Origin: Prauserella muralis
GTDB lineage: Bacteria; Actinomycetota; Actinomycetes; Mycobacteriales; Pseudonocardiaceae
Direction of reading: 5' to 3'
Length of the DNA stretch: 64,000 nucleotides
NCBI RefSeq assembly: GCF_003202285.1
Contig: NZ_MASW01000001.1
Location: 124,001 to 188,000, forward strand
Part shown: piece by piece, positions 17,158 to 26,071 of the stretch
Layout: every line of letters begins with the position of its first letter
Numbering within the stretch: the stretch's first letter is position 1
The notes under the pieces: model-generated
Told to the model about the DNA's origin: nothing
Databases searched by the model: none
The model's input: the letters and a program-made list of their open reading frames with translations, nothing else
Program-made: the position numbers and the translations under genes

Positions 17158-19398
17158 ATGGCCGCCACCTCTCTCGCGGACTGGCTGCGCTCGGCTTCCG
17201 ACGACCTGCTGACGGAGCTGCTGCGCGCCCGGCGTGACCTCGCCACCCCTCCGCCCGCCGACTCCGGCGTGCTCGCCACCAGGGCGGGCACGGCGGGCTC
17301 GATCGCACGGGCCTGCGAGAACCTCGACACCGCCACCCTCGCCGTCCTGGAGGCGCTGCTGGTGGCAGGCGCCGACACCGAGCCGGTCGGCAGGCAGCGC
17401 ATCGCGGGCCTGCTGGGTGCCGACCTGCCCGAGCAGCTCGACCGCCTGCGCGGCCTCGCGCTGGCCTGGGGCGAGGACGACGCGCTGAGCGTCGCGCCCG
17501 GCGCCCGCGAGGTGTTCGGGCCCTATCCGGCCGGGCTCGGCGCCCCCGCGCCCGGGCTGGACGAGAAGGACCTCGATGCGGCGCTGGCCGAGGCAGGCGA
17601 GGACGAGCGGGCGCTGCTGGGCACGCTGGCCGCGGGCCCGCCGATCGGGCGCACCCGCGACGCCGCGGCCGCCGTGACCCTGGCCTCGGCAAGCACGCCG
17701 GTGCAGAGGCTGCTCGCACGCGGGCTGCTGCTGCGCAGGGACGACCAGACGGTCGAGCTGCCGCAGCAGCTGGGCCTCGCGTTGCGCGGCGGCCACGTGC
17801 ACCCGCCGGAGCACCTGAGCGAGCCCGAGCTGCCCACCAACCCGCACCAGCAGTCCACCGTGGACGCCACGGCCGCCGGCGAGGCCATGGAGTTCCTGCG
17901 CCGGCTGGAGGCGCTGCTGCGACTGTGGTCGGCGCAGCCGTCGCCGGTGCTGAAGTCGGGCGGGCTCGGCGTGCGCGAGGTGCGCCGCCTCGGCCGCGAA
18001 CTGGACGCCGACGACACCCGCGTGACGCTGCTCGCCGAACTGGCGTTCGGGGCCGGGCTGGTCGCGGCGAGCGAGGACAGCTCACCGGAGTGGGTGCCGA
18101 CGACGCTGACCGACTCGTGGCTGTCGTCACCGCCGAGCGGGCGCTGGCTGGTGGTCGCCCAGTCCTGGCTCGACCTGCCGCGCCTGCCCGGGCTGGCGGG
18201 TCAGAAGGACGTCAGGGACCGCACGCTCGCGCCGCTGTCGGAGGACCTGCGCCGCCCACTCGCGCCCGCGGCCCGCCGCAGGGTCCTGGACACGCTCGCC
18301 GAGCTGCCGTCCGGTGCCGGGGTCAAGGGCGTCGAGGAGCTGGTGCGGCTGCTGGCGTGGCGCGCGCCCCGGCGCGGCGGCAGGCTGCGCGACGACATGG
18401 TGCGCTGGGCCATGGCGGAGGCGTCGGCGATCGGCGTCGTGGCCCTGGGTGCGCTGACGTCGGCGTCGGGCGCGCTGCTCGGCGACGACCCGCACGGCGC
18501 GGCCAGCGCGATGGCCGAGGCGATGCCGCAGCCGGTCGACCAGGTACTGGTGCAGGCCGACCTCACGGTCGTGGCGCCCGGGCCGCTCGAACCCGAACTC
18601 GCCGCCGACGTGGAGGCGGTGGCCGACGTGGAGTCGGCCGGGCACGCCACCGTCTACCGGGTGACCGAGGCGTCGGTACGCCGTGCGCTCGACACCGGGC
18701 GGACGGCCGGCGAGTTGCAGGAGCTGTTCCGCAGCCGGTCGGCGACGCCCGTTCCGCAAGCGCTGGAGTACCTGATCGACGACGTGGCACGCAGGCACGG
18801 GCGGCTGCGCGGCGGGGTCGCGGCGGCGTTCCTGCGCTGTGACGACGAGGTGCTGGTGGCCGAGGTGCTCGGCAACCAGGTGGCGCGGGAGTTCGAGCTG
18901 CGCCGGATCGCGCCGACCGTGCTCGTGAGCCCCTACCCGCTGGCCGAGCTGCTGGACGGTCTGCGTGCCGCGGGGTTCGCCCCGGCCGCCGAGGGACCCG
19001 ACGGGCGGATCATGGACCTGCGGCCGAGCGGGCGCCGCATCCCCGCTCGCAGACCACCGGCCAGGGCGGCGACCGGCGGGCTGCCCGCGATCAGCGCCGA
19101 GCAGCTGCGCGCCGTGCTCACGCACGTGCGGGCGGGCGACCGCGCGGCGACCACCCGCCGCGGCACGACGGTGCGGCTGCCCGCGGGCGGCGGCGCCGAC
19201 ACCTCGGCGACCCTGGCGCTGCTGTCGCAGGCCACCCGCGAGCAGCGCGAGGTCTGGATCGGCTTCGTCGACGCCCACGGCACCGCCAGCCAGCGTGTGG
19301 TGACCCCGGTGCGCGTCGGCGGCGGCATCCTGGAGAGCTCCGACAACGAGCGCTACCCGCTGCACCGCATCACGTCGGCCGCCCTCGTGGAGGACTAG
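17158..19398 (+). CDS. Helicase-associated protein, XPB/Ssl2 helicase-C_3-domain family (Rv0862c-like)
   Basis: This 746-residue protein lacks Walker motifs but resembles the actinobacterial family annotated as helicase C-terminal/XPB-associated. It begins 'SLADWLRSASDDLLTELLRARRDL' and has a middle domain 'PQPVDQVLVQADLTVVAPGPLEPELAADV' with 'FRSRSATPVPQALEYLIDDVARRHG'. A C-terminal WYL-like part, 'REQREVWIGFVDAHGTASQRVVTPVRVGGG', is also visible. In M. tuberculosis the homologue Rv0862c is next to the XPB helicase ercc3; here XPB lies 16.5 kb downstream beyond an accessory block. It probably works with XPB in DNA repair or processing, which is inference from neighbourhood. The ATG at 17158 is chosen over upstream codons that lie in the small-gene promoter. 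Confidence 0.85.
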   Translation: MAATSLADWLRSASDDLLTELLRARRDLATPPPADSGVLATRAGTAGSIARACENLDTATLAVLEALLVAGADTEPVGRQRIAGLLGADLPEQLDRLRGLALAWGEDDALSVAPGAREVFGPYPAGLGAPAPGLDEKDLDAALAEAGEDERALLGTLAAGPPIGRTRDAAAAVTLASASTPVQRLLARGLLLRRDDQTVELPQQLGLALRGGHVHPPEHLSEPELPTNPHQQSTVDATAAGEAMEFLRRLEALLRLWSAQPSPVLKSGGLGVREVRRLGRELDADDTRVTLLAELAFGAGLVAASEDSSPEWVPTTLTDSWLSSPPSGRWLVVAQSWLDLPRLPGLAGQKDVRDRTLAPLSEDLRRPLAPAARRRVLDTLAELPSGAGVKGVEELVRLLAWRAPRRGGRLRDDMVRWAMAEASAIGVVALGALTSASGALLGDDPHGAASAMAEAMPQPVDQVLVQADLTVVAPGPLEPELAADVEAVADVESAGHATVYRVTEASVRRALDTGRTAGELQELFRSRSATPVPQALEYLIDDVARRHGRLRGGVAAAFLRCDDEVLVAEVLGNQVAREFELRRIAPTVLVSPYPLAELLDGLRAAGFAPAAEGPDGRIMDLRPSGRRIPARRPPARAATGGLPAISAEQLRAVLTHVRAGDRAATTRRGTTVRLPAGGGADTSATLALLSQATREQREVWIGFVDAHGTASQRVVTPVRVGGGILESSDNERYPLHRITSAALVED

Positions 19399-19436
19399 CT
19401 CGGCGCGGCATGGCGACGCGGGTGGCCAACACACGG

Positions 19437-20039
19437 TCAGAGGGCGCGCAGACCCTCCAGGATCCGGTCCATGAAGTCGCGGGAGGAGCGGTCGGAGACC
19501 ACGAAACCGGGCCGGTGGATCTCCACGGCGCCGGCCTCGGCGAGGTCGCCGACGATCACCTTCACCACCCCGAGCGGCAGCCGCACGTAGGCGGCGATCT
19601 CGGCGATGGAGCGCACGTCGGCACACAGGTCGCAGATGAACCGCTGGTCGGTGGTGTCGGCACCGACGTAACGGCGGCCGAGCACGGTGGTCGACACCAG
19701 CGACTCCAGGTTGAGGTCCTGGCCGGGCCTGGTCCTGCCGCCGGTGCGCGCGTAGGGCCGGACCAGCGACCGGTACGCGAGGCGCGGCGCGGGGGCCCGC
19801 TCGGCCGGCGGCGGGGCCGCGTGCCTCGGCGCCCGCGGCGGCGAGGGCGGCGACGGTGATGGCGGTGGCGGCGAGGGCCGCGCGGACGGCGGCGCCTCGG
19901 CGGGGCGGGCCCGCGGTGGTTGCCGCACCGAGGCCGGTTTCCTGCGGGTGAGCGCCGTCAGGCTGCTGAGGTCGAATCGGTCGGGCGCGTCGAAGGCCTC
20001 GCGGCCCGTGCCCTGGTTCAGGGCCTCCCACGCATCCAC
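19437..20039 (-). CDS. DUF742 protein, second CvnC of the conservon
   Basis: The 200-residue product ends in a DUF742 domain: 'SLVRPYARTGGRTRPGQDLNLESLVSTT', 'ICDLCADVRSIAEIAAYVRLPLGVVKVIVGDLAEAGAV' and 'RDFMDRILEGLRAL'. This is a winged-helix-like fold found only with roadblock/GTPase conservons. Its N-terminal half holds a Pro/Ala/Ser-rich linker (about residues 38-85) unlike the first CvnC. It follows the second roadblock gene by 4 nt and lies last in the cluster, convergent with the helicase-associated gene. No second GTPase gene follows, so it presumably shares CvnD at 20578-21186. Confidence 0.92.
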   Translation of the reverse strand: MDAWEALNQGTGREAFDAPDRFDLSSLTALTRRKPASVRQPPRARPAEAPPSARPSPPPPSPSPPSPPRAPRHAAPPPAERAPAPRLAYRSLVRPYARTGGRTRPGQDLNLESLVSTTVLGRRYVGADTTDQRFICDLCADVRSIAEIAAYVRLPLGVVKVIVGDLAEAGAVEIHRPGFVVSDRSSRDFMDRILEGLRAL

Positions 20040-20043
20040 GGCG

Positions 20044-20463
20044 TCACCCGCGCACGCCGCCCTGGAGCTGCGCGCGCAGCTCCGGGGTCAGCTGCTGCCC
20101 GACGCGGTCCACCAGCAGCGTCATCTCGTACGCCACGGTGCCGATGTCGGAGTTGGGTGCGGCCAGCACGGCCAGGCAGGACCCGTCGCTGATGGACATG
20201 AGGAACAGGTAGCCGCGCTCCATCTCGACGACCGTCTGGTTGACCTCACCCGCCTCGAAGCAGCGCGCGGCGCCCAGTGTCAGCGAGATGAGCCCGGAGG
20301 CCACCGCGGAGAGCTGCTCGGCCCGTTCCCTCGGCAGCCCTTCCGATCCGGCGAGGAGCAGCCCGTCGGCCGAGACGACGACAGCGTGGGCGGCACCCGG
20401 CACCCTGCGCACGAAGTCGGTGATGAGCCACCCGAAACTCCCCTGCTGGGCCGAAGCCGTCAC
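20044..20463 (-). CDS. Roadblock/LC7-domain protein, second CvnB of the conservon
   Basis: The 139-residue Roadblock/LC7 protein reads '[35 protein letters not shown]', '[26 protein letters not shown]' and '[23 protein letters not shown]'. Such proteins act as GTPase-activating or scaffold partners of the conservon GTPase. It is very similar along its whole length to the first CvnB (21998-22456), indicating duplication of a B-C pair within the cluster. A 114-nt gap separates it from cvnD, which could hold a separate promoter, but none is obvious. Confidence 0.94.
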   Translation of the reverse strand: MTASAQQGSFGWLITDFVRRVPGAAHAVVVSADGLLLAGSEGLPRERAEQLSAVASGLISLTLGAARCFEAGEVNQTVVEMERGYLFLMSISDGSCLAVLAAPNSDIGTVAYEMTLLVDRVGQQLTPELRAQLQGGVRG

Positions 20464-20577
20464 TGTCCCTCCTCGCCTGCACCCGCCCGTCTCAGCGGTC
20501 AGACTATTAGCCTGGTCAAACCGCTTCGAGGCAAGTCCCCCGTCCGCGTGCCCGGTTCACGCCCGCGGCGCAGGGAG

Positions 20578-21186
20578 TCAGCCGGCCTGTAGCGCGGTGT
20601 CGTGCTGGATCGCGTGCTGGACGACCGAGATGAGCACCTGCTTGGCCGACTCCCTGTCCCGCGCGTCGCACGCCATGATCGGCACGGACGGCGAGATGGT
20701 CAGCGCGTGGCGCACGTCCTCGATCTGGTGGTGCAGCAGCCGGTCGAAGCAGTTGATCGCCACGATGTAGGGCAGCTTGCGGTTCTCGAAGAAGTCGATC
20801 GAGGGGAACGCGTCGGCGAGCCGCCGCGTGTCCACGAGCACCACGGCACCGATCGCGCCGTAGGCGAGGTCGTCCCACATGAACCAGAACCGGTGCTGGC
20901 CCGGCGTGCCGAACACGTACAGGACCAGGTCGGAGTCGAGCGAGATCCGGCCGAAGTCCATCGCGACCGTGGTGGTCATCTTGTTCGGCGTCTTCGAAAG
21001 GTCGTCGACCGACACGCTCGCCTCGGTCATCGACGCCTCCGTCGTCAGCGGCGCGATCTCGGAGACCGCGCCCACCAGAGTCGTCTTTCCGACCCCGAAC
21101 CCGCCCGCGACCACGATCTTCGCCGACTGGGTGGGTCCAGCGGCCACCGACGTGTTCGCGTCGGAGTCAAATTCTCCGAAGCCCAC
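20578..21186 (-). CDS. cvnD: Conservon small GTPase
   Basis: The 202-residue Ras-like/MglA-type GTPase has the P-loop 'GGFGVGKTT' (near residues 28-36), a switch region 'TTTVAMDFGRI' with the conserved Thr, a 'FGTPGQHRFW' G3 variant (Thr-Pro-Gly-Gln in place of Asp-x-x-Gly), and 'INCFD', an NxxD-like G4. It would be the signal-output element acting with roadblock and DUF742 proteins at the membrane. The GTG at 21186 has AAAGGG 6 nt upstream and overlaps the end of cvnC by 20 nt, implying translational coupling. Confidence 0.94.
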   Translation of the reverse strand: MGFGEFDSDANTSVAAGPTQSAKIVVAGGFGVGKTTLVGAVSEIAPLTTEASMTEASVSVDDLSKTPNKMTTTVAMDFGRISLDSDLVLYVFGTPGQHRFWFMWDDLAYGAIGAVVLVDTRRLADAFPSIDFFENRKLPYIVAINCFDRLLHHQIEDVRHALTISPSVPIMACDARDRESAKQVLISVVQHAIQHDTALQAG

Positions 21187-21940
21187 TGAGAACCCTTTCC
21201 ATGAACTCGATACTGGGCCGGTCTCCCACCATGGAGGTCGCGGAGTGCACAAGCACGAGTCCGAGACCGGCGACGTCACCAACGAGAACGCGGACCACGC
21301 CCAGCGGAAGGCGCAGGTGCGCGGCGACCTCCGCGACCGAGCGGGTGTCCAGGCACAGCCCGCAGATGGACCGGTGTTCCGGCACCCGGACCCGGTCGAG
21401 CATCCTGCCCCGCTCGCTTGTCGAGACCAATGCCTCGAGCGCCAGGTCGTAGTCCGGTTTGGTCCTGCCCTTGGTGCGGAAGTAGGGCCGGACGAGCCCC
21501 GAGGTCTCCGAGGGGCCCTCCGGTTCGACGTTGGCCTGCCGGGGCAGCGGCGACGGCACGAGGTCCTGCGAGGGCGGCCCGCCGCCGAGGGACGACGGCC
21601 CGCCGTCGAGCGAGCGCTCGGCGAACGCGGTGAACGCCGCCGACTCGTCGGGCTCGGACAGCCCGCCGCCACCCATGCCGTACAGCTCGGAGCCCGGCCC
21701 GCTCATCAGCCGCTGCCGGTAGTCGTTGACGTCGAAGTCGGCGGGTCCCTGTGCACCCTCCTCCAGCGAACGCAGCCATTCGCCGGTGTCGAGCGTCTGG
21801 TCGCCGCCCGGCCGACGCGGGCGCCAGTCCCGGTCGTCCCGGTCGTGGTAGGCCTTGTCGTTGTCCGACTCGCTCGGCCAGCGACCGGCCAGGCGGTCTC
21901 TGTCGAGCCGTCGGTCACCTCGCCAGTGCCCCGAATCCAC
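21167..21940 (-). CDS. cvnC: DUF742 protein (CvnC)
   Basis: The 257-residue protein has a disordered, charged N-terminal half ('DSGHWRGDRRLDRDRLAGRW', Asp/Arg-rich) and a C-terminal DUF742 domain: 'LVRPYFRTKGRTKPDYDLALEALVSTS', 'ICGLCLDTRSVAEVAAHLRLPLGVVRVLVGDVAGLGLV' and 'FMERVLSGLRRI'. Two cysteines ('CGLCL') match those of the second copy ('CDLCA') and may matter for metal or redox binding. It is third in the A-B-C-D order and overlaps cvnD by 20 nt. DUF742 proteins are thought to link kinase and GTPase components. Confidence 0.94.
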   Translation of the reverse strand: MDSGHWRGDRRLDRDRLAGRWPSESDNDKAYHDRDDRDWRPRRPGGDQTLDTGEWLRSLEEGAQGPADFDVNDYRQRLMSGPGSELYGMGGGGLSEPDESAAFTAFAERSLDGGPSSLGGGPPSQDLVPSPLPRQANVEPEGPSETSGLVRPYFRTKGRTKPDYDLALEALVSTSERGRMLDRVRVPEHRSICGLCLDTRSVAEVAAHLRLPLGVVRVLVGDVAGLGLVLVHSATSMVGDRPSIEFMERVLSGLRRI

Positions 21941-21997
21941 GGCGGTCTCCTCAGTGCTCGGTCAGCGGACGGATGCCGGGTTGCCCGGCCGGTCGGG

Positions 21998-22456
21998 TCA
22001 CCGCCGGTTCGCGCCCTGCAGCTGGGCGCGGAGCTCCGGCGTCATCTGCTGGCCGACGCGGTCGACCAGCAACGTCATCTCGTACACGACCAGCCCGATG
22101 TCGCTGTCGGGGGAGCCGAGCACGGCAAGGCAGGAGCCGTCCGACACCGACATGAGGAACAGGAACCCGTTGGCCATCTCCACGACGGTCTGCGCCACCG
22201 CACCGCCCTCGAACACCTGCGCGGCGCCGCGGGCGAGGCTGGTCAGCCCCGACGCCACGGCCGCGAGCTGGTCGGCCCGGTCCTTCGGCAGCCCACGGGA
22301 CGCCGCGAGCAGCAGACCGTCGGCAGAGACGACGACGGCGTGCGCGGCCCCGGGAACCCGGTGCACGAAGTCCGTGATCAGCCAGGCGAAACTCCCCTTC
22401 TGGCCGGAGTTTCCCTGCTTAGGCGCACCCGGCTGCGCTGAACCCGCCCGTGTCAA
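21998..22456 (-). CDS. cvnB: Roadblock/LC7-domain protein (CvnB)
   Basis: The 152-residue product has a short Gly/Gln-rich lead, then '[35 protein letters not shown]', '[26 protein letters not shown]' and '[23 protein letters not shown]', a complete Roadblock/LC7 fold. The start is TTG at 22456, only 3 nt after the cvnA stop. AAGGAG lies 6 nt before it, which decides the start. It pairs with CvnD in signalling downstream of the sensor CvnA. Confidence 0.94.
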   Translation of the reverse strand: MTRAGSAQPGAPKQGNSGQKGSFAWLITDFVHRVPGAAHAVVVSADGLLLAASRGLPKDRADQLAAVASGLTSLARGAAQVFEGGAVAQTVVEMANGFLFLMSVSDGSCLAVLGSPDSDIGLVVYEMTLLVDRVGQQMTPELRAQLQGANRR

Positions 22457-22459
22457 CTG

Positions 22460-25400
22460 TTACTCCTTCGCTCCGTTGTCGGCCGACCAGTCGTTCCGGC
22501 CGCTCGACCCAACAGAATCGAACTCCCCCGCCTCGGCGGACGGCTCTCTGAGTGCGTGACGACCACTCTGGTAGCCACGCTGGAAGCTCGCCATTCGGTT
22601 CCGCGCCGCGTCCGCCGACCTGGCGATCGCACTGTGACCAGGCTGGCCCACAGTCGTGTCGGCAAACGCGTCCCCCTCGGAAGGACGAACGGAACCCGGC
22701 ACCAAGTATGCGTTGGGCACCCGCTTGGGCAGCCCGGCAGGGGTGATCTCCTCACCCTTGGGCTCCAGCAGCGAGTGCGCGGCCTGCCAGCCGCTGTCGG
22801 AGACACTGCGCCAGTCGTCGTCGTCCTCGGTGGTCCCGGCGTCGTGTCCGGCGTCGTTCACGTCGTCAGCCTCCGCCTCCGCCCGTTGCTCAGGCTCGAC
22901 GCCCTGCTCCTCGTACGGCTCCGGACTTGACTCCTCGCTGAACCAGCGCGAGAGCACGGACTGGTAGATGGGCAGCCGCCTGGTCGGCACGTCGTCCTCC
23001 AGCGCGCTGCCGTCGCTCCCGGCGGGCTCCGGTTCGGGCTGCTGCTCGGGCGCCACCGGGACGTATCTCGGCTCGCGCTTGGGCAGCGCGAGCTGGTAGT
23101 CGTCGCTGGTGCGCCCGCCGCCCCTGCCGTAGCCGTTGCCGTTGACGGGCTCCGGTTCCGGATGCTCGGCGGGCCACTGCGGCTCCTCGGGCTCCTGCTG
23201 CGAGGATGGCTCCGGCGGCGCGGGGCTGAGGAACGGTCCCGCCGCCCGGGAGCTGCCGCCGACCAGGTCGTCGAGGCTGATCGGCTGCGCGAGCGGGGTG
23301 AGGCCCCCTTCGCCGTTGGTGGCAGGCTCCGGGGCCGCCGACGGCGCGGCGGGCAGGGTCGTGGTCTCCCGCAGGTCCGGCATGCTCGCCAGGTCCGGCG
23401 AACTCGCCGACGACAGCGGGGGCAGCGACGGCGAGGAGATCTCCTGTGCCGGTGGCCGCGACGGGATGTGGTCGAGACCGTGCGGCTGGCTGGTGAGCAG
23501 CTCGGTCGGCACGACGATGCGGGCGATGACACCGCCCTCGATGTCCTCGTTCTCCCGCAGGCGCACCTCGATGCCGTGCCGCTTGGCGAGGCGGGCCACC
23601 ACGTACAGGCCCATGCGCCTGGTCACCGACACGTCCAGGTCCGGCGGGTCGGCCAGCCGCTCGTTGGCCTCGTTGAGCTGTTGCTCGGTCATGCCGACGC
23701 CGCGGTCGGTGATCTGGACCGCCAGCGCGTGCCTGCGGGTCACCACCGCACGGACGCTGATCCTGGTCTCCGGCTCGGAGAAGTAGGTGGCGTTGTCGAG
23801 CAGCTCGGCGAGCAGGTGCACCAGGTCGTGCACGGCGCGGCCCTGCACGGCGACCTCCGGCACCGAGCCCACCTCGACCCGGGCGTACTGCTCGATCTCC
23901 GACACGGCGGCGCCGATGACGTCGGCGGCGGGCACCGGCTTGGACATCGACTTGGCCAGCCCGGCGCCGGAGAGCACCAGCAGGCTCTCGCCGTTGCGCC
24001 GCAGCCGGGTGGCAAGGTGGTCCAGCTCGAACAGGCTGGCGAGCTGGTCCGGGTCCTGCTCGTCGGCCTCCAGCCGGTCGATCACGCCGAGCTGGCGTTC
24101 CACGAGGCGCTGGCTGCGCCGGGAGAGGTTGACGAAGATGCCGTTGACGTTCTCGCGCAGCAGCGCCTGCTCGGCCGCCATCCGGATGGCGCGCTCGTGC
24201 ACCACGTCGAAGGATCGCGCGACTTCGCCGATCTCCTCGCGGGTGAAGACGGGCACCGGGGCCACCGCGTTGCGGGAGGCCTCGATGGGGTTCGGGTCGG
24301 CGAGGATGCGGCGCACGGTCTCGGGCAGCCGGACGTAGGCGACCTCCAGTGCGCTCGTCCGCAGCGTGCGCAGCGGCTTGAGCAGTGCCCTTGCGATCAC
24401 CAGCATCAGCACGAGCGTGCCGACCAGCGCGGCGAGCATGATCGCGAAGAAGGTCCAGGCCGCCTGCGTGGCGTCGTCGGCGAGCGTCGTGGCCTGGCCG
24501 AGCATGCGGTCCAGCAGGGCGCGCTCCACCTGCCGCATCTTGTTGGTGGTCGCCGTGCCGTCGGCGGTCAGCCTCGGCACGTCGATGTCGAGCGCCTCGC
24601 CCGCCTGGGCGTTGGCGAAGGCCGTGGCCTGGATGCGTTCCCGGCTGTCGACCTCGGCACCAGCGACGGTGTCGGAGTAGAGCTGCTGCTCGTCGAGGTT
24701 CGCGTTGGCCTCGTAGGTGTCGAGTGCGGCACTGGCGCTGGCCTGGGCGGCGAAGGTCCGTTCGAGGAGGTCGGCGGGGAAGCCGTCGCGCCCGGCCGCG
24801 ATCTGCAGCGCGGCGTTCTGCCTTGCGACGAACTCCTTGGCCTCGCCGAGCGCCTGCAGCGTCGTGCCCCTGCGCAGCAGCTCCCTGTCGGTGACCGACA
24901 GGTTCACCTCGCGGCCCAGCTGCACCAGGGTGTCCAGGATGGACGTGTACGTGACGAAGGCCGCCAGGTCGGGGAAGGCGGTGTTGCTGATCTTCGCGCG
25001 CAGCGGCACGAGCGCGTCGAGCCGCTGCAGCGCCTGCTCGTACCGGTCGGCGGTGTCCTCGTCGCCGACGTCGAGTCCGTCAACGGCGCCGCGGAGGTCG
25101 CGCACGGCACTGTCGACCCTGCCGATCTGCGCGTCGAGCGCCTCCCTGTCGGCGAAGCCGTTGGCCATCCTGGCCACCGCCAGGGTGCGCTCGTCCTGGA
25201 TGGCCTGGACCACAGCCGTCACGCGGGTGGCGACCTCGACCTGGTCGGCGGTGCGCTGGAAGTCGCCGGCCCGGCCGGCCTCGTTGAGCGCCTGCAGGCT
25301 GCCGAAGGTCAGCGCGGTGACCAGCGGGATGATCAGCACGGCGGCGAGCTTGGTGCGCAGGGGCCAGTTGCGCAGCTTCCACCGCGAGGTGCTGGCTTCC

Positions 25401-25477
25401 GCCGCCGTCTGCTGCGGACCGCCCTGCTCCTGCGCAGGGTCGGGCCCGTCTACCGCCGCGGTCTCTCTGTTCGGCAC
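22460..25477 (-). CDS. cvnA: Conservon sensor histidine kinase with nitrate/nitrite-sensing-like extracellular domain
   Basis: This is a 1005-residue membrane kinase. A cytoplasmic start is followed by TM1 ('LRTKLAAVLIIPLVTALTFG', ~42-60), a long helical extracellular NIT-like sensory region (~65-330), and TM2 ('FFAIMLAALVGTLVLMLVIA'). A HAMP-like stretch, the H-box region 'FELDHLATRLRRN' near 483-495, N-box 'LLAELLDNATYFSEP' and G-box 'ITDRGVGMTEQQ' complete an ATPase domain. The last ~320 residues are Pro/Glu/Ser-rich and probably disordered. It is first of the A-B-C-D-B-C cluster. A divergently transcribed binding lipoprotein of an ABC importer starts 594 nt away, suggesting the ligand is presented by that lipoprotein. 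The start GTG/ATG region is plausible but its RBS is weak. Confidence 0.93.
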   Translation of the reverse strand: MPNRETAAVDGPDPAQEQGGPQQTAAEASTSRWKLRNWPLRTKLAAVLIIPLVTALTFGSLQALNEAGRAGDFQRTADQVEVATRVTAVVQAIQDERTLAVARMANGFADREALDAQIGRVDSAVRDLRGAVDGLDVGDEDTADRYEQALQRLDALVPLRAKISNTAFPDLAAFVTYTSILDTLVQLGREVNLSVTDRELLRRGTTLQALGEAKEFVARQNAALQIAAGRDGFPADLLERTFAAQASASAALDTYEANANLDEQQLYSDTVAGAEVDSRERIQATAFANAQAGEALDIDVPRLTADGTATTNKMRQVERALLDRMLGQATTLADDATQAAWTFFAIMLAALVGTLVLMLVIARALLKPLRTLRTSALEVAYVRLPETVRRILADPNPIEASRNAVAPVPVFTREEIGEVARSFDVVHERAIRMAAEQALLRENVNGIFVNLSRRSQRLVERQLGVIDRLEADEQDPDQLASLFELDHLATRLRRNGESLLVLSGAGLAKSMSKPVPAADVIGAAVSEIEQYARVEVGSVPEVAVQGRAVHDLVHLLAELLDNATYFSEPETRISVRAVVTRRHALAVQITDRGVGMTEQQLNEANERLADPPDLDVSVTRRMGLYVVARLAKRHGIEVRLRENEDIEGGVIARIVVPTELLTSQPHGLDHIPSRPPAQEISSPSLPPLSSASSPDLASMPDLRETTTLPAAPSAAPEPATNGEGGLTPLAQPISLDDLVGGSSRAAGPFLSPAPPEPSSQQEPEEPQWPAEHPEPEPVNGNGYGRGGGRTSDDYQLALPKREPRYVPVAPEQQPEPEPAGSDGSALEDDVPTRRLPIYQSVLSRWFSEESSPEPYEEQGVEPEQRAEAEADDVNDAGHDAGTTEDDDDWRSVSDSGWQAAHSLLEPKGEEITPAGLPKRVPNAYLVPGSVRPSEGDAFADTTVGQPGHSAIARSADAARNRMASFQRGYQSGRHALREPSAEAGEFDSVGSSGRNDWSADNGAKE

Positions 25478-26071
25478 CGCTCTACCACCATCGTCGTCCG
25501 AGCCGGATCAGACCCCGGCGTCCTGGCCGGGCCTTCGGCGTACGCATCGCGCACATCAGCCCGCTAGCCTCACCCGTGCCGGGGATCGCGGAGCAGCATC
25601 CCGTCGTGCGACCGCACCGGTCAAGACACCGCCGGACCACCGTCGCCCGCGGTCCAGGCCACCCTGGCGAGCAACCCCAGGTCGAGGCAGGGTAGACGCC
25701 GACTCCGCCATTCAGTCACTCTTTCGTCGCTACTTGGGTGGCTTGATTTCCGCGCGAACACAGAAGGTAGCGAAGACCAGGGAAGGATGTAACCCTCACA
25801 GGCCAAATGACGGCGAACCCTGCCACACTGCAGTGTTGCCAAGGCACCTTCTACCCGACAGAAGTAAACCTAGAGTTAATTAGGCCACACTAGTAGCCGC
25901 CCATTCGGGTGGTCTACGGTACTCACCGACCCGAGATCGGCACGCATTGTGATGATCCTGCGGGATCTCTACAGTAGCCACCCGTGGCCCGCTGAGTCCG
26001 GGGCGGCTTCACGCTCAGTCGGCCTCACCTACATACCAACGGCTCAATGGCCTCATACACGAGGAGTGGCA
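25478..26071. other. Gene-free divergent control region between cvnA and the ABC operon
   Basis: This ~590-nt stretch has no credible coding frame; the only open frames lack codon bias and RBS. It becomes AT-richer than its surroundings around 25850-25900. It contains a perfect 12-bp palindrome ACACTGCAGTGT (25825-25836), a candidate operator, and a good promoter toward the ABC operon (25947-25975). The length is unusual for this compact genome and suggests complex control of both divergent units. Confidence 0.7.
25947..25975 (+). promoter_or_regulatory. Predicted sigma-70-type promoter for the lipoprotein/ABC operon
   Basis: TTGTGA (25947-25952) and TACAGT (25970-25975) resemble -35 and -10 hexamers with an optimal 17-nt spacer. 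The TTG start of the lipoprotein gene follows 96 nt after the -10. No experimental start site is known; this is a motif call. Confidence 0.5.

Noticed and set aside
25621-25842. Possible small gene (73 codons) in the cvnA-lipoprotein gap, minus strand
   Set aside because: There is no RBS, composition is unlike neighbouring genes, and the stretch contains promoter and palindrome sequences.
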